A stretch of 64,000 nt of DNA, from positions 682,001-746,000 of the forward strand of contig NZ_WQDA01000002.1 of NCBI RefSeq assembly GCF_013032855.1, in the 5' to 3' direction. Numbering within the stretch: position 1 is the stretch's first letter; every line of letters begins with the position of its first letter. The notes under the pieces are model-generated. The model saw only the letters and a list, made by a program, of their open reading frames with translations, did no database searches and was not told the origin of the DNA. This document shows positions 50,485 to 59,519 of this stretch, piece by piece. The position numbers were made by a program, and so were the translations under genes. Origin of the DNA: Ruegeria arenilitoris. GTDB taxonomy: Bacteria > Pseudomonadota > Alphaproteobacteria > Rhodobacterales > Rhodobacteraceae.

Positions 50485-51717
50485 TCAGTGACCGCTTAGA
50501 ACCAGCGTGTTCACCGGCATCAGGATCAGACGCAATCGCAAGCCTGCCGCATGAACCACACCGATCGTGTCCACGACATGCAGGAATGCCCTTTCCCAGA
50601 ACCCCAGATCTTCGTGTTCAAGCCTGTCGTGATTGTCGGTGTAGACATTGGCAAGACAGTTGCTGCCCGGGGGAACCTTGTCTGCCAGCCCTTCATAAAG
50701 CGGCTCGAGGTACACGAGGATTGATCCGGGGGTTGTGTTCTGTTGAACGTCGCGCAATTCGTCAGTGGGCCGGATCTGCCCCGAAGGGATCACATCCTGC
50801 ACCTGGACCACAACGACCGGAATCACCGTGAATGGCCGCGTCATACAGCCTAGCTCTCCGATCATTCCCGGTTTGATCACCTGCGCAGACATTTGGTTGA
50901 AAGCCGCCTGAAACCGGTCGCGCCCGGAATCGGTCGGAACCAGAATTCCTGCCGGGCGCATCAGCGGGCTGACAAAATCGCCGACCCGCAGCCCGAACTG
51001 CTCGACCCGGCCCGTCACACCGGCGCTGATTGTCGTCTTGTCCAATTCGGCCAGAGCGGCATCCAGCTGCGCTTCGGCGCTGGCCAACTGGGCAGGGATC
51101 AGTTCTTCGATCTTCTGAACAACGGCCGCCTTTTGGGATTGTGCGGCCAGAACCTTTGCCTCGCGCTCGGCGACAAGGTTCTCCAGTCGCTCGATCTCGG
51201 TCAGGCGGACTGCGCTGGATCCCTGATCGCGCAGGGTGGTGTTGCGCTCCAAATCCTCGAGCGCCTGCGCCAGCGCCGCCTGCGCGCCTGCAATGCCGGC
51301 TTCGGCCTCGGCCAGATCCGTTTGCGCGACCTTCAGCGAGGCCTGTATCTGAGCAATCTGGGCATGTGCGGCTTCGACCTGCGCGCGCTGGGTGAAATCC
51401 TCGATACGAAAGATCGGCTGGCCCGCGGTGACCATCTGGTTGTTGGTGACATAGACCTCGGAAACGCGCCCACCCAGTTGCGGAAGAATCGTCACGGTCC
51501 GGAAATAGGACGCCGCCGTTTTGCTTGCCGGATGGAAGTAGAACAGCGTGGTAATCACCGTCAGCGCAAGGATCGCGCAGACGGTCAGCCCCCAGCGCAG
51601 TTCGTACCACATGGTGAACAGCGTGATTTCGTGGCCTATCCGTTTTCCCTGAACGAAGCGTCGGAACAGAAAGTCGGGCAGAACGGTAACCAGTGCGCAC
51701 AGAAATGTTTCGATCAT
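50485..51717 (-). CDS. HlyD-family membrane fusion protein
   Basis: A 410-residue periplasmic adaptor anchored by an N-terminal helix (about 38-61). After the anchor comes a lipoyl-like half (TVTILPQLGGRVSEVYVTNNQMV), a long helical hairpin (about 110-225, rich in A, Q, E and L) and the second lipoyl/barrel half (KTTISAGVTGRVEQFGLRVGDF). The C-terminus ends in a hydrophobic stretch (RLRLILMPVNTLVLSGH), unlike most adaptors. No efflux pump is encoded nearby. It is coupled to the upstream DUF3302-like gene, the same pairing as YiaV/YiaW in E. coli. Confidence 0.85.
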   Translation of the reverse strand: MIETFLCALVTVLPDFLFRRFVQGKRIGHEITLFTMWYELRWGLTVCAILALTVITTLFYFHPASKTAASYFRTVTILPQLGGRVSEVYVTNNQMVTAGQPIFRIEDFTQRAQVEAAHAQIAQIQASLKVAQTDLAEAEAGIAGAQAALAQALEDLERNTTLRDQGSSAVRLTEIERLENLVAEREAKVLAAQSQKAAVVQKIEELIPAQLASAEAQLDAALAELDKTTISAGVTGRVEQFGLRVGDFVSPLMRPAGILVPTDSGRDRFQAAFNQMSAQVIKPGMIGELGCMTRPFTVIPVVVVQVQDVIPSGQIRPTDELRDVQQNTTPGSILVYLEPLYEGLADKVPPGSNCLANVYTDNHDRLEHEDLGFWERAFLHVVDTIGVVHAAGLRLRLILMPVNTLVLSGH

Positions 51718-51720
51718 GCG

Positions 51721-52122
51721 TCAGTGCTCCTGCGGAGCGGCGGGCTCAGGGTCGGGCTCGGCGGGCGGAGGAGACGCCCCGGGTGCCAGCGACCGAATTG
51801 CATCTGCAATCGCGCGCAGGGGCGCAGCAAAGTCAGGAAACTGAAAACCTGCAACCAGGATGGCGGCAACCCAGAATAACCCGTTGTGCGTAAACAGGGC
51901 CAACAACGCCAGGATGCCAACCAACTGAAACTGCGGGTGGTTGTTCTCATGGGCCATCTTCTCGGGGATCGAATGCAACGTAAAATACGCGACACCGATC
52001 AGCAGGATCAGACCAACCGTGAAGATCACCATGAAATTGAAGAGAAAATCGCTGCCATCCGCCTGGGTCACATATGACGGAATGTGCCCTGTGGCCATTG
52101 GGTGTAGGTCTGCGCTGGTCAC
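51721..52122 (-). CDS. DUF3302/YiaW-like small membrane protein
   Basis: A 133-residue protein with two transmembrane helices (about 27-50 and 68-92) and a proline-rich acidic tail. The segment LHSIPEKMAHENNHPQFQ and the following LFTHNGLFWVAAIL resemble E. coli YiaW (LHDIPxxxAxxxNHP). The GTG start at 52122 is backed by AGGAGG five bases upstream; an ATG at 52098 and a TTG at 52179 have no ribosome site. It ends 3 bases before the HlyD-family gene, so the two are one unit. Role unknown. Confidence 0.65.
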   Translation of the reverse strand: MTSADLHPMATGHIPSYVTQADGSDFLFNFMVIFTVGLILLIGVAYFTLHSIPEKMAHENNHPQFQLVGILALLALFTHNGLFWVAAILVAGFQFPDFAAPLRAIADAIRSLAPGASPPPAEPDPEPAAPQEH

Positions 52123-52248
52123 CCTGCCCTCCTGCGTTTTTGGTTGTGAATGTTTGGAAGGGTTGATGCTCAAATTCAACCCTGATTAAAACTTGGGGCG
52201 ACAATTGATCAAAGTCCCCCGTTCGCCGGGCTCATTTCAGGCACTCTC

Positions 52249-53190
52249 ATGACACTCAGGCTTTCCAATCCCGACGGCACTGACATTGGCCGTTTCACTT
52301 TTGGCACGATGCAGTTCGGGGGCCGCGCCGATGCCGAACAAAGCCGGGCCATGTTCGACGCCTGTCGCGCGGCCGGCATCACGCATTTCGATACAGCTTA
52401 TGTCTATACCGACGGTGCGTCGGAAACGTTGCTGGGCCAGATGATCGCGTCTCAGCGCGAGCAACTGACGATCGCCACCAAAGCGGGCTACACAGGCGGC
52501 GCCGGCGCGGCCAACATCCGTGCGCAGTTCGACATGTCCCGCAAACGTCTGGGTCAGGACATGGTCGACCTGCTGTACCTGCACCGGTTCGATCCGGACA
52601 CCGATCTTGCCGAAACGATGGAGTGCTTTGCCCAGCTCAAAGACGCGGGCAAGATCCGCTATGTCGGCTTGTCCAACTTTGCAGCCTGGCAAGTGATGAA
52701 AGCCGTACGCGTCGCCGCGGATTTCGACCTGAACATCGACGCACTGCAACCGATGTACAATTTGGTCAAGCGACAGGCCGAGGTCGAGATCCTGCCGATG
52801 TGTGCGGATCAAGGTATCTCGGTTTTTGCCTACTCGCCGCTGGGTGGCGGATTGCTGACCGGAAAGTACTCCCATGGCGGTGCAGCCGGTCGGCTGTCCG
52901 AAGATGACCGATATGCCAGCCGCTATGGAGCTGAATGGATGGCCGAAACAGCTGCCGAGCTGGCCCGTTTGGGACATCAGGCCGGCGTGGATCCGGCGAC
53001 GCTTGCCGTCGCTTGGGTTGCCGCCAGCCCGTTTGCCCCGTCGCCGATCATATCGGCCAGATCTGCCGAACAGCTGGCACCGTCGCTGGCTGCGCTGACA
53101 TTCGACCTTCCGGCCCAGCTCTATGCCCGCATCACGGGGCTCAGCCAGACACCGCCACCGGCGACGGACCGGCTGGAGGAGGTCCAGTGA
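52249..53190 (+). CDS. Aldo/keto reductase
   Basis: A 313-residue NADPH-dependent aldo-keto reductase of the TIM-barrel family. The catalytic tetrad is visible: D48 and Y53 (THFDTAYVYTDG), K78 (TIATKAGYTG) and H112 (LLYLHRFD). NADP-binding elements SPLGGGLLTGKYS and a C-terminal SARSAEQLAPSL are present. The substrate is not predictable. Its TGA overlaps the GTG of the following FAD oxidase, and the next gene is also coupled, making a three-gene translational unit. Confidence 0.92.
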   Translation: MTLRLSNPDGTDIGRFTFGTMQFGGRADAEQSRAMFDACRAAGITHFDTAYVYTDGASETLLGQMIASQREQLTIATKAGYTGGAGAANIRAQFDMSRKRLGQDMVDLLYLHRFDPDTDLAETMECFAQLKDAGKIRYVGLSNFAAWQVMKAVRVAADFDLNIDALQPMYNLVKRQAEVEILPMCADQGISVFAYSPLGGGLLTGKYSHGGAAGRLSEDDRYASRYGAEWMAETAAELARLGHQAGVDPATLAVAWVAASPFAPSPIISARSAEQLAPSLAALTFDLPAQLYARITGLSQTPPPATDRLEEVQ

Positions 53191-54251
53191 TTGATTTTCT
53201 GATCATCGGCGGCGGCATTGCCGGTCTCAGCGCCGGCGCGCGTCTGTCCGAGCATGGATCGGTGACCGTACTCGAGGCCGAGGACGCGCTGGGCTATCAC
53301 GCCTCGGGGCGATCGGCGGCATTGTTCGAAGAAGGTTATGGCCCGCCTTCGGTCGTGGCTCTGAACAAGGCCAGCGCCGAGTTCTTTTTTTCGAACGACT
53401 ATCTGACCCCGCGCGGGCTGATGCTGCTGGCCAAAAGTGATCAGGCCGACCAGTTCCGCAAAGACCTGAGCGAGCTGGGAATGGCCGAAATTTCGGTCGC
53501 CGATGCGTTGGTGCGTGTTCCGGTCCTGAACCCGGAATCCGTTGCATACGCAGCGCTGAGTGAGGGCGCTTACGACATCGACACCGACCGCATGCTGCAG
53601 GATTTCGCCCGCACCATTCGCGCCAATGCGGGATCGGTACTGACCCGCCAAAAAGTGACGCGGATCCGCAAGGACGGCAATTGGCTGGTGGAAGCGGCCG
53701 AGGTCTTTCAGGCGCGCACCATCGTCAATGCCGCTGGTGCGTGGGCGGACGAGGTCGCAAGGATGGCCGGGATCGCACCGATCGGAATCACGCCGCGCCG
53801 CCGTTCCATGGCCCGGCTGCCAGCACCCGGGGGCCATGATGTGAAAAATTGGCCGATGATGCTGGGCGCGGGTGAGACCTGGTACGCCAAACCGGATGCC
53901 GGCAAGCTGTTGGTGTCACCGTCCGAGGCCGACCCGGTGGAACCGCATGACGCCTATGCCTACAATATGGTGCTGGCCGAGGGCCTGGCCCGGTACGAAG
54001 AAATGGTGACCAGCCCGGTCACCCGTGTCGAGACCAATTGGGCCGGGCTGCGCAGCTTTGCCCCGGATGGCACGCTTGTTCTGGGTCCCGACCCGTCGGA
54101 TGAAAGTTTTGTCTGGTCTGCCGGTCAGGGAGGGTACGGGTTTCAAACCGCACCGGCCGCGTCGCGTTTGGTTGCTGATCTTGCGCTGGGCCGCGCGCCC
54201 GAGTTGGATGCCGCGATGGTCTCCGCGCTATCCGTGACCCGGTTACGCTGA
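53187..54251 (+). CDS. FAD-dependent DAO-family oxidoreductase
   Basis: A 354-residue flavoprotein of the D-amino acid oxidase/glycine oxidase family. The N-terminal dinucleotide motif IGGGIAGLSAGARLSE and the C-terminal GQGGYGFQTAPAASRLVADLAL, which closes the FAD site, are clear, as is TRVETNWAGLRSFAPDG. The GTG start overlaps the aldo-keto reductase stop and has GGAGGAGG six bases upstream. Likely oxidises an amine or amino acid; the exact substrate is unknown. Confidence 0.88.
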   Translation: MIDFLIIGGGIAGLSAGARLSEHGSVTVLEAEDALGYHASGRSAALFEEGYGPPSVVALNKASAEFFFSNDYLTPRGLMLLAKSDQADQFRKDLSELGMAEISVADALVRVPVLNPESVAYAALSEGAYDIDTDRMLQDFARTIRANAGSVLTRQKVTRIRKDGNWLVEAAEVFQARTIVNAAGAWADEVARMAGIAPIGITPRRRSMARLPAPGGHDVKNWPMMLGAGETWYAKPDAGKLLVSPSEADPVEPHDAYAYNMVLAEGLARYEEMVTSPVTRVETNWAGLRSFAPDGTLVLGPDPSDESFVWSAGQGGYGFQTAPAASRLVADLALGRAPELDAAMVSALSVTRLR

Positions 54252-54904
54252 TGGGCGGGCGGAAACTGCCTCCGACGGCAAGCGTCGCCTCTCAGGGTGA
54301 CGGCGCCAAGATGATCGCTCCTGCGGCCAGCCGAAATACGGAAGCCTTGTGCGCGTTGCTGGCCGAGATGCCCATCGCCACTGGAAACGCATTGGAACTG
54401 GCCAGCGGTACGGGCCAACACGTCGCCGCATTTGCCCGTATTTTTCCCGACCTCACTTGGCAGCCGAGCGAGATCGATCCCGCCCGCCGGGCCAGCATCG
54501 ACGCCTATGCGGAGGGCCTGCCAAACATCCTTCCCGCCGTCGAGCTGGACGCAACCCTGCCCGGGTGGCACCAAAACTTTGGCAACCAGACCCTTATCAT
54601 TCTGATCAACCTGCTGCATCTGATCAGCTGGAAAGAAGCCCGGAATGTTCTGTCCGAGGCCGCATTGGCCCTTGGCCCCGGGGGGCGGTTCGTTCTCTAC
54701 GGACCGTTCATGCGCCAGGGCAAGCTGATCAGCGACGGCGACCGACGCTTTCATGCCGACCTGACCCGGCGAGACCCCGAGATAGGCTACAAGGACGACA
54801 GCCAGATCAGCAACTATCTGGAAAGCACAGGGCTGCGGGTTTTCGGAGTGGTTCCAATGCCTGCGAACAATCTGGCTTTTGTCGCAGAAAAGCCCTCGAT
54901 CTGA
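54251..54904 (+). CDS. DUF938 SAM-dependent methyltransferase-like protein
   Basis: A 217-residue protein of the DUF938 family with a class I methyltransferase fold. The SAM motif I is ELASGTGQHVAAFARIFPDLTW (read as two parts: ELASGTGQHVA and FPDLTWQPSEID), and the later INLLHLISWKEA and GGRFVLYGPFMRQGK are family signatures. Substrate unknown. ATG 54251 shares one base with the previous stop. The stop codon lies inside an FNR-like site that probably belongs to the next gene. Confidence 0.85.
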   Translation: MGGRKLPPTASVASQGDGAKMIAPAASRNTEALCALLAEMPIATGNALELASGTGQHVAAFARIFPDLTWQPSEIDPARRASIDAYAEGLPNILPAVELDATLPGWHQNFGNQTLIILINLLHLISWKEARNVLSEAALALGPGGRFVLYGPFMRQGKLISDGDRRFHADLTRRDPEIGYKDDSQISNYLESTGLRVFGVVPMPANNLAFVAEKPSI

Positions 54905-54914
54905 TCAAGATCAA
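54901..54914 (+). promoter_or_regulatory. FNR/FnrL-type box upstream of AhpD-like gene
   Basis: CTGATCAAGATCAA matches the FNR/CRP-type consensus TTGAT-N4-ATCAA at 9 of 10 positions. Its centre (54907.5) would put a class II start site near 54949, and TACATA at 54935-54940 is in the right place for a -10 element. It suggests oxygen-dependent control of the AhpD-like gene. Confidence 0.45.
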
Positions 54915-54934
54915 AGCCGTTCCGACGCCGCTGA

Positions 54935-54958
54935 TACATATGCAAGATGTAATATGTA
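54935..54958. promoter_or_regulatory. 24-bp palindrome overlapping the AhpD-like promoter
   Basis: TACATAT-N10-ATATGTA has 7-bp arms and ends 15 bases before the start codon, so a bound protein would cover the promoter and ribosome site. This is the layout of a repressor operator. The regulator is not encoded next to it. Confidence 0.5.
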
Positions 54959-54973
54959 AAAGAGGCACAAGAC

Positions 54974-55309
54974 ATGACCTGGTCAGACAAGCTTGCTGAA
55001 ACGCGCAGCGGATTGCGCAACCTGAACGGAGCCATACCAGATACCGCCCGCGCTTTCGGCGCGCTCGGGAAATCGGTCAAGGAAGGCGGAGCACTGGACT
55101 TCAAGACCAAGGAGTTCATCGCCTTGGGCATGTCCATCGCAGTACGGTGCGAACCCTGCATTTCGTTGCACACCGAAACACTGGTCAAGGCCGGCGCTTC
55201 GCGTGAGGAATTCTCGGACGTTCTGGCCATGGCGATCCAGATGGGTGGCGGTCCGTCGATGATGTACGCAGCCAAGGCGCTGGAGTGCTTCGACGAACTC
55301 AGCGCATAG
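54974..55309 (+). CDS. AhpD-like carboxymuconolactone decarboxylase family protein
   Basis: A 111-residue protein of the CMD/AhpD family. The redox motif CEPCISLH gives the C-x2-C-x3-H pattern of AhpD-like thiol peroxidase partners rather than of the lactone decarboxylases. AGAGG precedes the ATG. An antioxidant or thiol-redox role is likely and fits the FNR-type box and palindrome in front of it. It is convergent with the dimethylglycine-dehydrogenase-like gene. Confidence 0.85.
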   Translation: MTWSDKLAETRSGLRNLNGAIPDTARAFGALGKSVKEGGALDFKTKEFIALGMSIAVRCEPCISLHTETLVKAGASREEFSDVLAMAIQMGGGPSMMYAAKALECFDELSA

Positions 55310-55317
55310 CCAAATAA

Positions 55318-55341
55318 AGGCCCCGGAGTTGTCCGGGGCCT
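55318..55341 (-). terminator. Hairpin terminator between convergent genes
   Basis: AGGCCCCGGA and TCCGGGGCCT form a perfect 10-bp stem around GTTG. On the minus strand it is followed by TTTATTT, a reasonable T-rich tail for the dimethylglycine-dehydrogenase-like gene; on the plus strand it may also stop the AhpD-like transcript. Confidence 0.78.
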
Positions 55342-55349
55342 CTGTCCGA

Positions 55350-57857
55350 TCAACCGTCCTTGCGGATGGTCTCGTTCTTGGGGTCATAGGGGCTGTCGCA
55401 CGTCACGACCGCATCCCACAGCTGGTCCAGCATTTTGACCTTCAGTTTGGTACCTTCCACGGCCAGATCGGGCTTTACATAACCCATGCCGATGGATTTC
55501 TTGAAAGCCACCGAATACCCGCCCGAGGTCAGACGCCCCACGCGCTCACCTTCGGGCGTATACAGCGCCTCGCGGCCCCACGGGTCGGCATCCTCGGGCC
55601 CGTCGATCAGCAGGGTACAGCATTTCACCCGTACGCCGGTTTCGATCAGCTTGTCCTTGCCGTGGAACTCCTTGTCCAGATCGACGAAACGCGGCAGGTC
55701 GGCCTCGAGCGGGGTGGCATCGCGGCCCAGTTCGGTGCCGAAGGCGCGATAGGATTTCTCCTGCCGCAGCCAGTTCTGGGCGCGGGCGCCGACCAGCTTC
55801 ATGCCGTGCTTCTCGCCGGCCGTCTCCAGAAGATCGAACAGGTAGTTCTGCATCTCGATCGGGTGATGCAGTTCCCAGCCCAGCTCGCCGGTATAGGCCA
55901 CGCGGATCGCGTTGACCGGGCACATGCCCAGTTCGATCTGACGTGCCGACAGCCACGGGAAGCGCTTGTTCGACAGGGCGGTTTCCGGCTCGGTGTCCTT
56001 GATGACCTCTTTCAGCACGTCGCGCGATTTCGGCCCGGCGATGGCGAAAACGCCCCACTGGGTGGTCACGTCCTGGATCTCGATGTAGCCGAACTCGTCC
56101 ATCTTGTCCTCGGCCGCCTTGCGCAGGAAGTCGGCGTCATACTCGGTCCAGGCACCGGCCGAGACGAGGTAGTACTCGTTCTCTTTCAGCCGCACGATGG
56201 TGTATTCGGTGCGGGTGGTGCCGTGGTCTGTCAGCGCATAGGTCAGGTTGATGCGGCCGACCTTGGGCAGCTTGTTGCAGGTGAACCAGTCCAGAAACTG
56301 CGTGGCACCGGGGCCCTTGACGACATGCTTGGTGAAGGCTGACGCGTCGATCAGGCCAACACCGTTGCGGATCGCATTGGCTTCTTCGACGGCATACTGC
56401 CACCATCCACCACGGCGGAAACTGCGGCTTTCCTTGTCGAAGTTGTCGGAGGCATCGACCGGGCCAAAATAGTTGGGGCGTTCCCAACCGTTAACCCACC
56501 CAAACTGCGCGCCACGGGCTTTCTGACGATCATAAGCCGGAACGGTGCGCAGCGGACGGCAGGCCTCGCGCTCTTCGTCCGGGTGGTGCAGAATGTAGAC
56601 GTGCTCGTAGCACTCTTCATTCTTGCGCGCGGCGAATTCGGTGGTCATCCAGTTGGACGAATAGCGTTTGGGGTCCAGCGAGGCCATGTCGATCTCGGCT
56701 TCGCCATCGACCATCATCTGCGCCAGATAATAGCCGGTGCCGCCGGCGGCGGTGATGCCAAAGCTGAACCCTTCGGCCAGCCACATATTTCGCAGGCCCG
56801 GCGCCGGGCCGACCAGCGGGTTGCCATCAGGCGTATAGCAGATGGGACCGTTGAAATCGTCCTTCAGGCCGGACTCGGCACAGGACGGGACACGCTCGGC
56901 CATGGCCATGTACTGATCGGCGATCCGGTCCAAATCCAGAGGGAACAGGTCAGCGCGGAAACTGTCGGGCACACCGTATTCGAAGCGTGCCGGGGCACCG
57001 TGCTCGTAGATGCCGAGGATCCAGCCGCCGCGCTCCTCACGTGCGTAGGATTCGTTGTCGGCGTCGCGCACGACCGGGTGTTCCGGATTGCCGGCTTCAC
57101 GCCATTTCACCAGTTCCGGATCCTTGTCCATGACAATGAAGGTATGCTCGACCGGGATCGCGGGCATCTTGATGCCCAGCAGCTTGGCGGTACGCTGGGC
57201 ATGGTTTCCCGAAGCGGTCACCACGTGCTCGGCGGTGATGACTACCTGCTCGTCGCTGGGGACAAGGTTGCCACCCTTTTCGACCATCTTGGTGCAGGTG
57301 ACTTCCCAATGGGTTCCGTTCCAATGGAAGGCATCGGCCTGCATCTTGCGCACGATCTCGACACCGCGCTGGCGGGCGCCCTTGGCCATCGCCTGGGTCA
57401 CGTCGGCCGGATTGATGTAACCGTCCTCGGTATGGTAAAGCGCGCCCTTCAGATCCGAGGTTTCGATCAGCGGCCAGCGCTCCTTGATCTGCTCGGGCGT
57501 CAACCATTCATATTTGACGTCGCAGGTCTCGGCAGTCGAGGCATAGAGCATGAACTCATCCATGCGGTCCTGCGTCTGCGCCATGCGCAGGTTTCCAACC
57601 ACCGCGAACCCCGCGTTCAGGCCGGTTTCCTCTTCCAGCGTCTTGTAGAAATCCACCGAGTATTTGTGGATATGGGTCGTCGCATAGGACATGTTGAACA
57701 GCGGAAGCAAACCCGCAGCGTGCCAGGTCGAGCCCGAGGTCAACTCGTCCCTCTCGATCAGCATGACATCATCCCAGCCCGCCTTGGCCAGGTGATAGGC
57801 TATCGAGGTCCCAACGGCGCCGCCGCCAACGACCAGTGCTTTGACTTGGGTTTTCAT
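55350..57857 (-). CDS. Dimethylglycine/sarcosine dehydrogenase-like FAD + GcvT protein
   Basis: An 835-residue two-part enzyme: an N-terminal DAO-type FAD domain (GGGAVGTSIAYHLAKAG, 11-27) and a C-terminal folate-binding GcvT domain (about 440-830). The His of STWHAAGL (H46) matches the residue that binds FAD covalently in dimethylglycine dehydrogenase. Such enzymes demethylate dimethylglycine or sarcosine and pass the one-carbon unit to tetrahydrofolate. GGAGAG seven bases upstream supports ATG 57857. Which methylated amine is used cannot be read from the sequence. Confidence 0.87.
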   Translation of the reverse strand: MKTQVKALVVGGGAVGTSIAYHLAKAGWDDVMLIERDELTSGSTWHAAGLLPLFNMSYATTHIHKYSVDFYKTLEEETGLNAGFAVVGNLRMAQTQDRMDEFMLYASTAETCDVKYEWLTPEQIKERWPLIETSDLKGALYHTEDGYINPADVTQAMAKGARQRGVEIVRKMQADAFHWNGTHWEVTCTKMVEKGGNLVPSDEQVVITAEHVVTASGNHAQRTAKLLGIKMPAIPVEHTFIVMDKDPELVKWREAGNPEHPVVRDADNESYAREERGGWILGIYEHGAPARFEYGVPDSFRADLFPLDLDRIADQYMAMAERVPSCAESGLKDDFNGPICYTPDGNPLVGPAPGLRNMWLAEGFSFGITAAGGTGYYLAQMMVDGEAEIDMASLDPKRYSSNWMTTEFAARKNEECYEHVYILHHPDEEREACRPLRTVPAYDRQKARGAQFGWVNGWERPNYFGPVDASDNFDKESRSFRRGGWWQYAVEEANAIRNGVGLIDASAFTKHVVKGPGATQFLDWFTCNKLPKVGRINLTYALTDHGTTRTEYTIVRLKENEYYLVSAGAWTEYDADFLRKAAEDKMDEFGYIEIQDVTTQWGVFAIAGPKSRDVLKEVIKDTEPETALSNKRFPWLSARQIELGMCPVNAIRVAYTGELGWELHHPIEMQNYLFDLLETAGEKHGMKLVGARAQNWLRQEKSYRAFGTELGRDATPLEADLPRFVDLDKEFHGKDKLIETGVRVKCCTLLIDGPEDADPWGREALYTPEGERVGRLTSGGYSVAFKKSIGMGYVKPDLAVEGTKLKVKMLDQLWDAVVTCDSPYDPKNETIRKDG

Positions 57858-58033
57858 ACGCCCGCTCTCCGGATTGAGTCTGTTTGGCAAGGTTTATGCC
57901 GAACGAGACCAATCAGCGCCAAGTCCATCCGACGCAAAACGGTGCAAAACCGACCTGCCGTACACGTTGGGACGCGAATCCGCGAACGGGCACGCACCAA
58001 CAGCCGATGGTTGCGTGCGCTTTCCCGGCCTGG

Positions 58034-59431
58034 TCAGACGATCTTGCCGGGGTTCATGATGTTGTCAGGATCCAGCGCGGCCTTGATCGCCGCCATGTAC
58101 CGGGTCGCATCCCCAAGTTCCCGTACCAGATACGGTTTCTTGCCCTGCCCGATTCCATGCTCACCCGTGCAGGTCCCGTCCATCGAGATCGCCAGATCAT
58201 TGAGCCATCCGACAAACTGACTGGCCCGCGCCACTTCGTCGGCATTGTCCATGTCGATCAGCACCAGCGTGTGGAAGTTTCCGTCACCGACATGACCGAC
58301 GACCGGGGCCAGCAGGTCCAACTCGGCTGCCTTGTCCTGAGCCTCGGTGACGCATTCGGCCAAGCGCGAGATCGGGACGCAGACATCCGTCGAGATTCCA
58401 CGCGCTCCGGGCCGAAGCTGGAGGGACGCCCAATACATGTCGTGCCGCGCCTGCCAGAGCTTGGACCTTTCTTCGGTGCTGGCCGTAGCAACAAAGCCGG
58501 TGCCGCCAAAATCCTCGGCGATTTCGCCAAAGGTTTCGGCCTGCTCCGCTGCGCCGGCCTCCGAGCCATGAAACTCGAGCAGAAGCAACGGCGTTTCCGG
58601 CAGCTTCAGCCCGGAATACGCGTTGGCCGCCTTGACCGACATCGCGTCCAGCAGTTCGATCCGGGCAACCGGAACGCCAAATTGAATGGTCGTCATCACG
58701 GCCTGACAGGCCGCATCAACCGTCGGGAAAGAACACCGGGCGGAGGTAATCGCCTCGGGGATGCCGTGAAGTTTCAAAGTCAGTTCGGTAATGATGCCCA
58801 GCGTGCCCTCGGCACCGATAAGCAAGCGGGTTAGGTCGTAGCCGGCCGAGGATTTTTTGGCCCGGTGACCGGTACGGATGATTTTGCCATCGGGCATAAC
58901 CGCCTCGAGGCTCAGGACATTGTCCTTCATCGTTCCATAGCGAACCGCATTGGTACCCGACGCTCGGGTCGCCGCCATCCCGCCCAATGAGGCATTGGCT
59001 CCGGGATCAATCGGAAAGAACAGCCCCTTGTCGCGCAGATGGGTGTTTAAGTCCTCGCGGGTGACCCCGGGCTGCACGACGCAATCCAGATCACCTTCGT
59101 TCACGGCCAAAACCCGGTTCATCTGGCCAAGATCGATGCAAACCCCGCCGGCGGGCGCGTTCACGTGACCTTCCAGCGACGTCCCGGTGCCGAAAGGAAT
59201 GACGGGAACCTTGTGCGCCGCACAGGTCTTGACGATGTCCGAGACCTCCTCGGTCGAATTGGGAAAGACCACCGCATCCGGGCTTTGGTTTTCGATCCAG
59301 GTCGTGGTGTGCCCGTGCTGCTCGCGGACCGAGGCGCCGGTCTGCAACCGGTCCCCGAACCGCTGTTTCAGAATGCTGATGGCGGTGTCGATCCCCGCCG
59401 CATTGCGGAACAATGCTGTCGCTTCAACCAT
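58034..59431 (-). CDS. FAD-linked D-lactate-type dehydrogenase
   Basis: A 465-residue flavoenzyme with an FAD_binding_4 (PCMH-type) domain (VIPFGTGTSLEGHVN at 78-91; PGANASLGGMAATRASGTNA) and an FAD-oxidase C-terminal domain (GHVGDGNFHTLV; TGEHGIGQGKKPYL). These oxidise D-2-hydroxyacids such as D-lactate, glycolate or D-2-hydroxyglutarate and give electrons to a cytochrome or quinone. GGGAGGG before the ATG fits. It lies between the gamma-glutamyltransferase and dimethylglycine-dehydrogenase-like genes on the same strand, with gaps of 88 and 176 bases. Confidence 0.88.
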   Translation of the reverse strand: MVEATALFRNAAGIDTAISILKQRFGDRLQTGASVREQHGHTTTWIENQSPDAVVFPNSTEEVSDIVKTCAAHKVPVIPFGTGTSLEGHVNAPAGGVCIDLGQMNRVLAVNEGDLDCVVQPGVTREDLNTHLRDKGLFFPIDPGANASLGGMAATRASGTNAVRYGTMKDNVLSLEAVMPDGKIIRTGHRAKKSSAGYDLTRLLIGAEGTLGIITELTLKLHGIPEAITSARCSFPTVDAACQAVMTTIQFGVPVARIELLDAMSVKAANAYSGLKLPETPLLLLEFHGSEAGAAEQAETFGEIAEDFGGTGFVATASTEERSKLWQARHDMYWASLQLRPGARGISTDVCVPISRLAECVTEAQDKAAELDLLAPVVGHVGDGNFHTLVLIDMDNADEVARASQFVGWLNDLAISMDGTCTGEHGIGQGKKPYLVRELGDATRYMAAIKAALDPDNIMNPGKIV

Positions 59432-59519
59432 GGCAACCCTCCCTTGGTGCAGTGGCGCAGGCCCAGACTATGACTAGAAGGCCCACGCCACAGGAGCAAT
59501 ACCCATCGCTGCGACGTGA

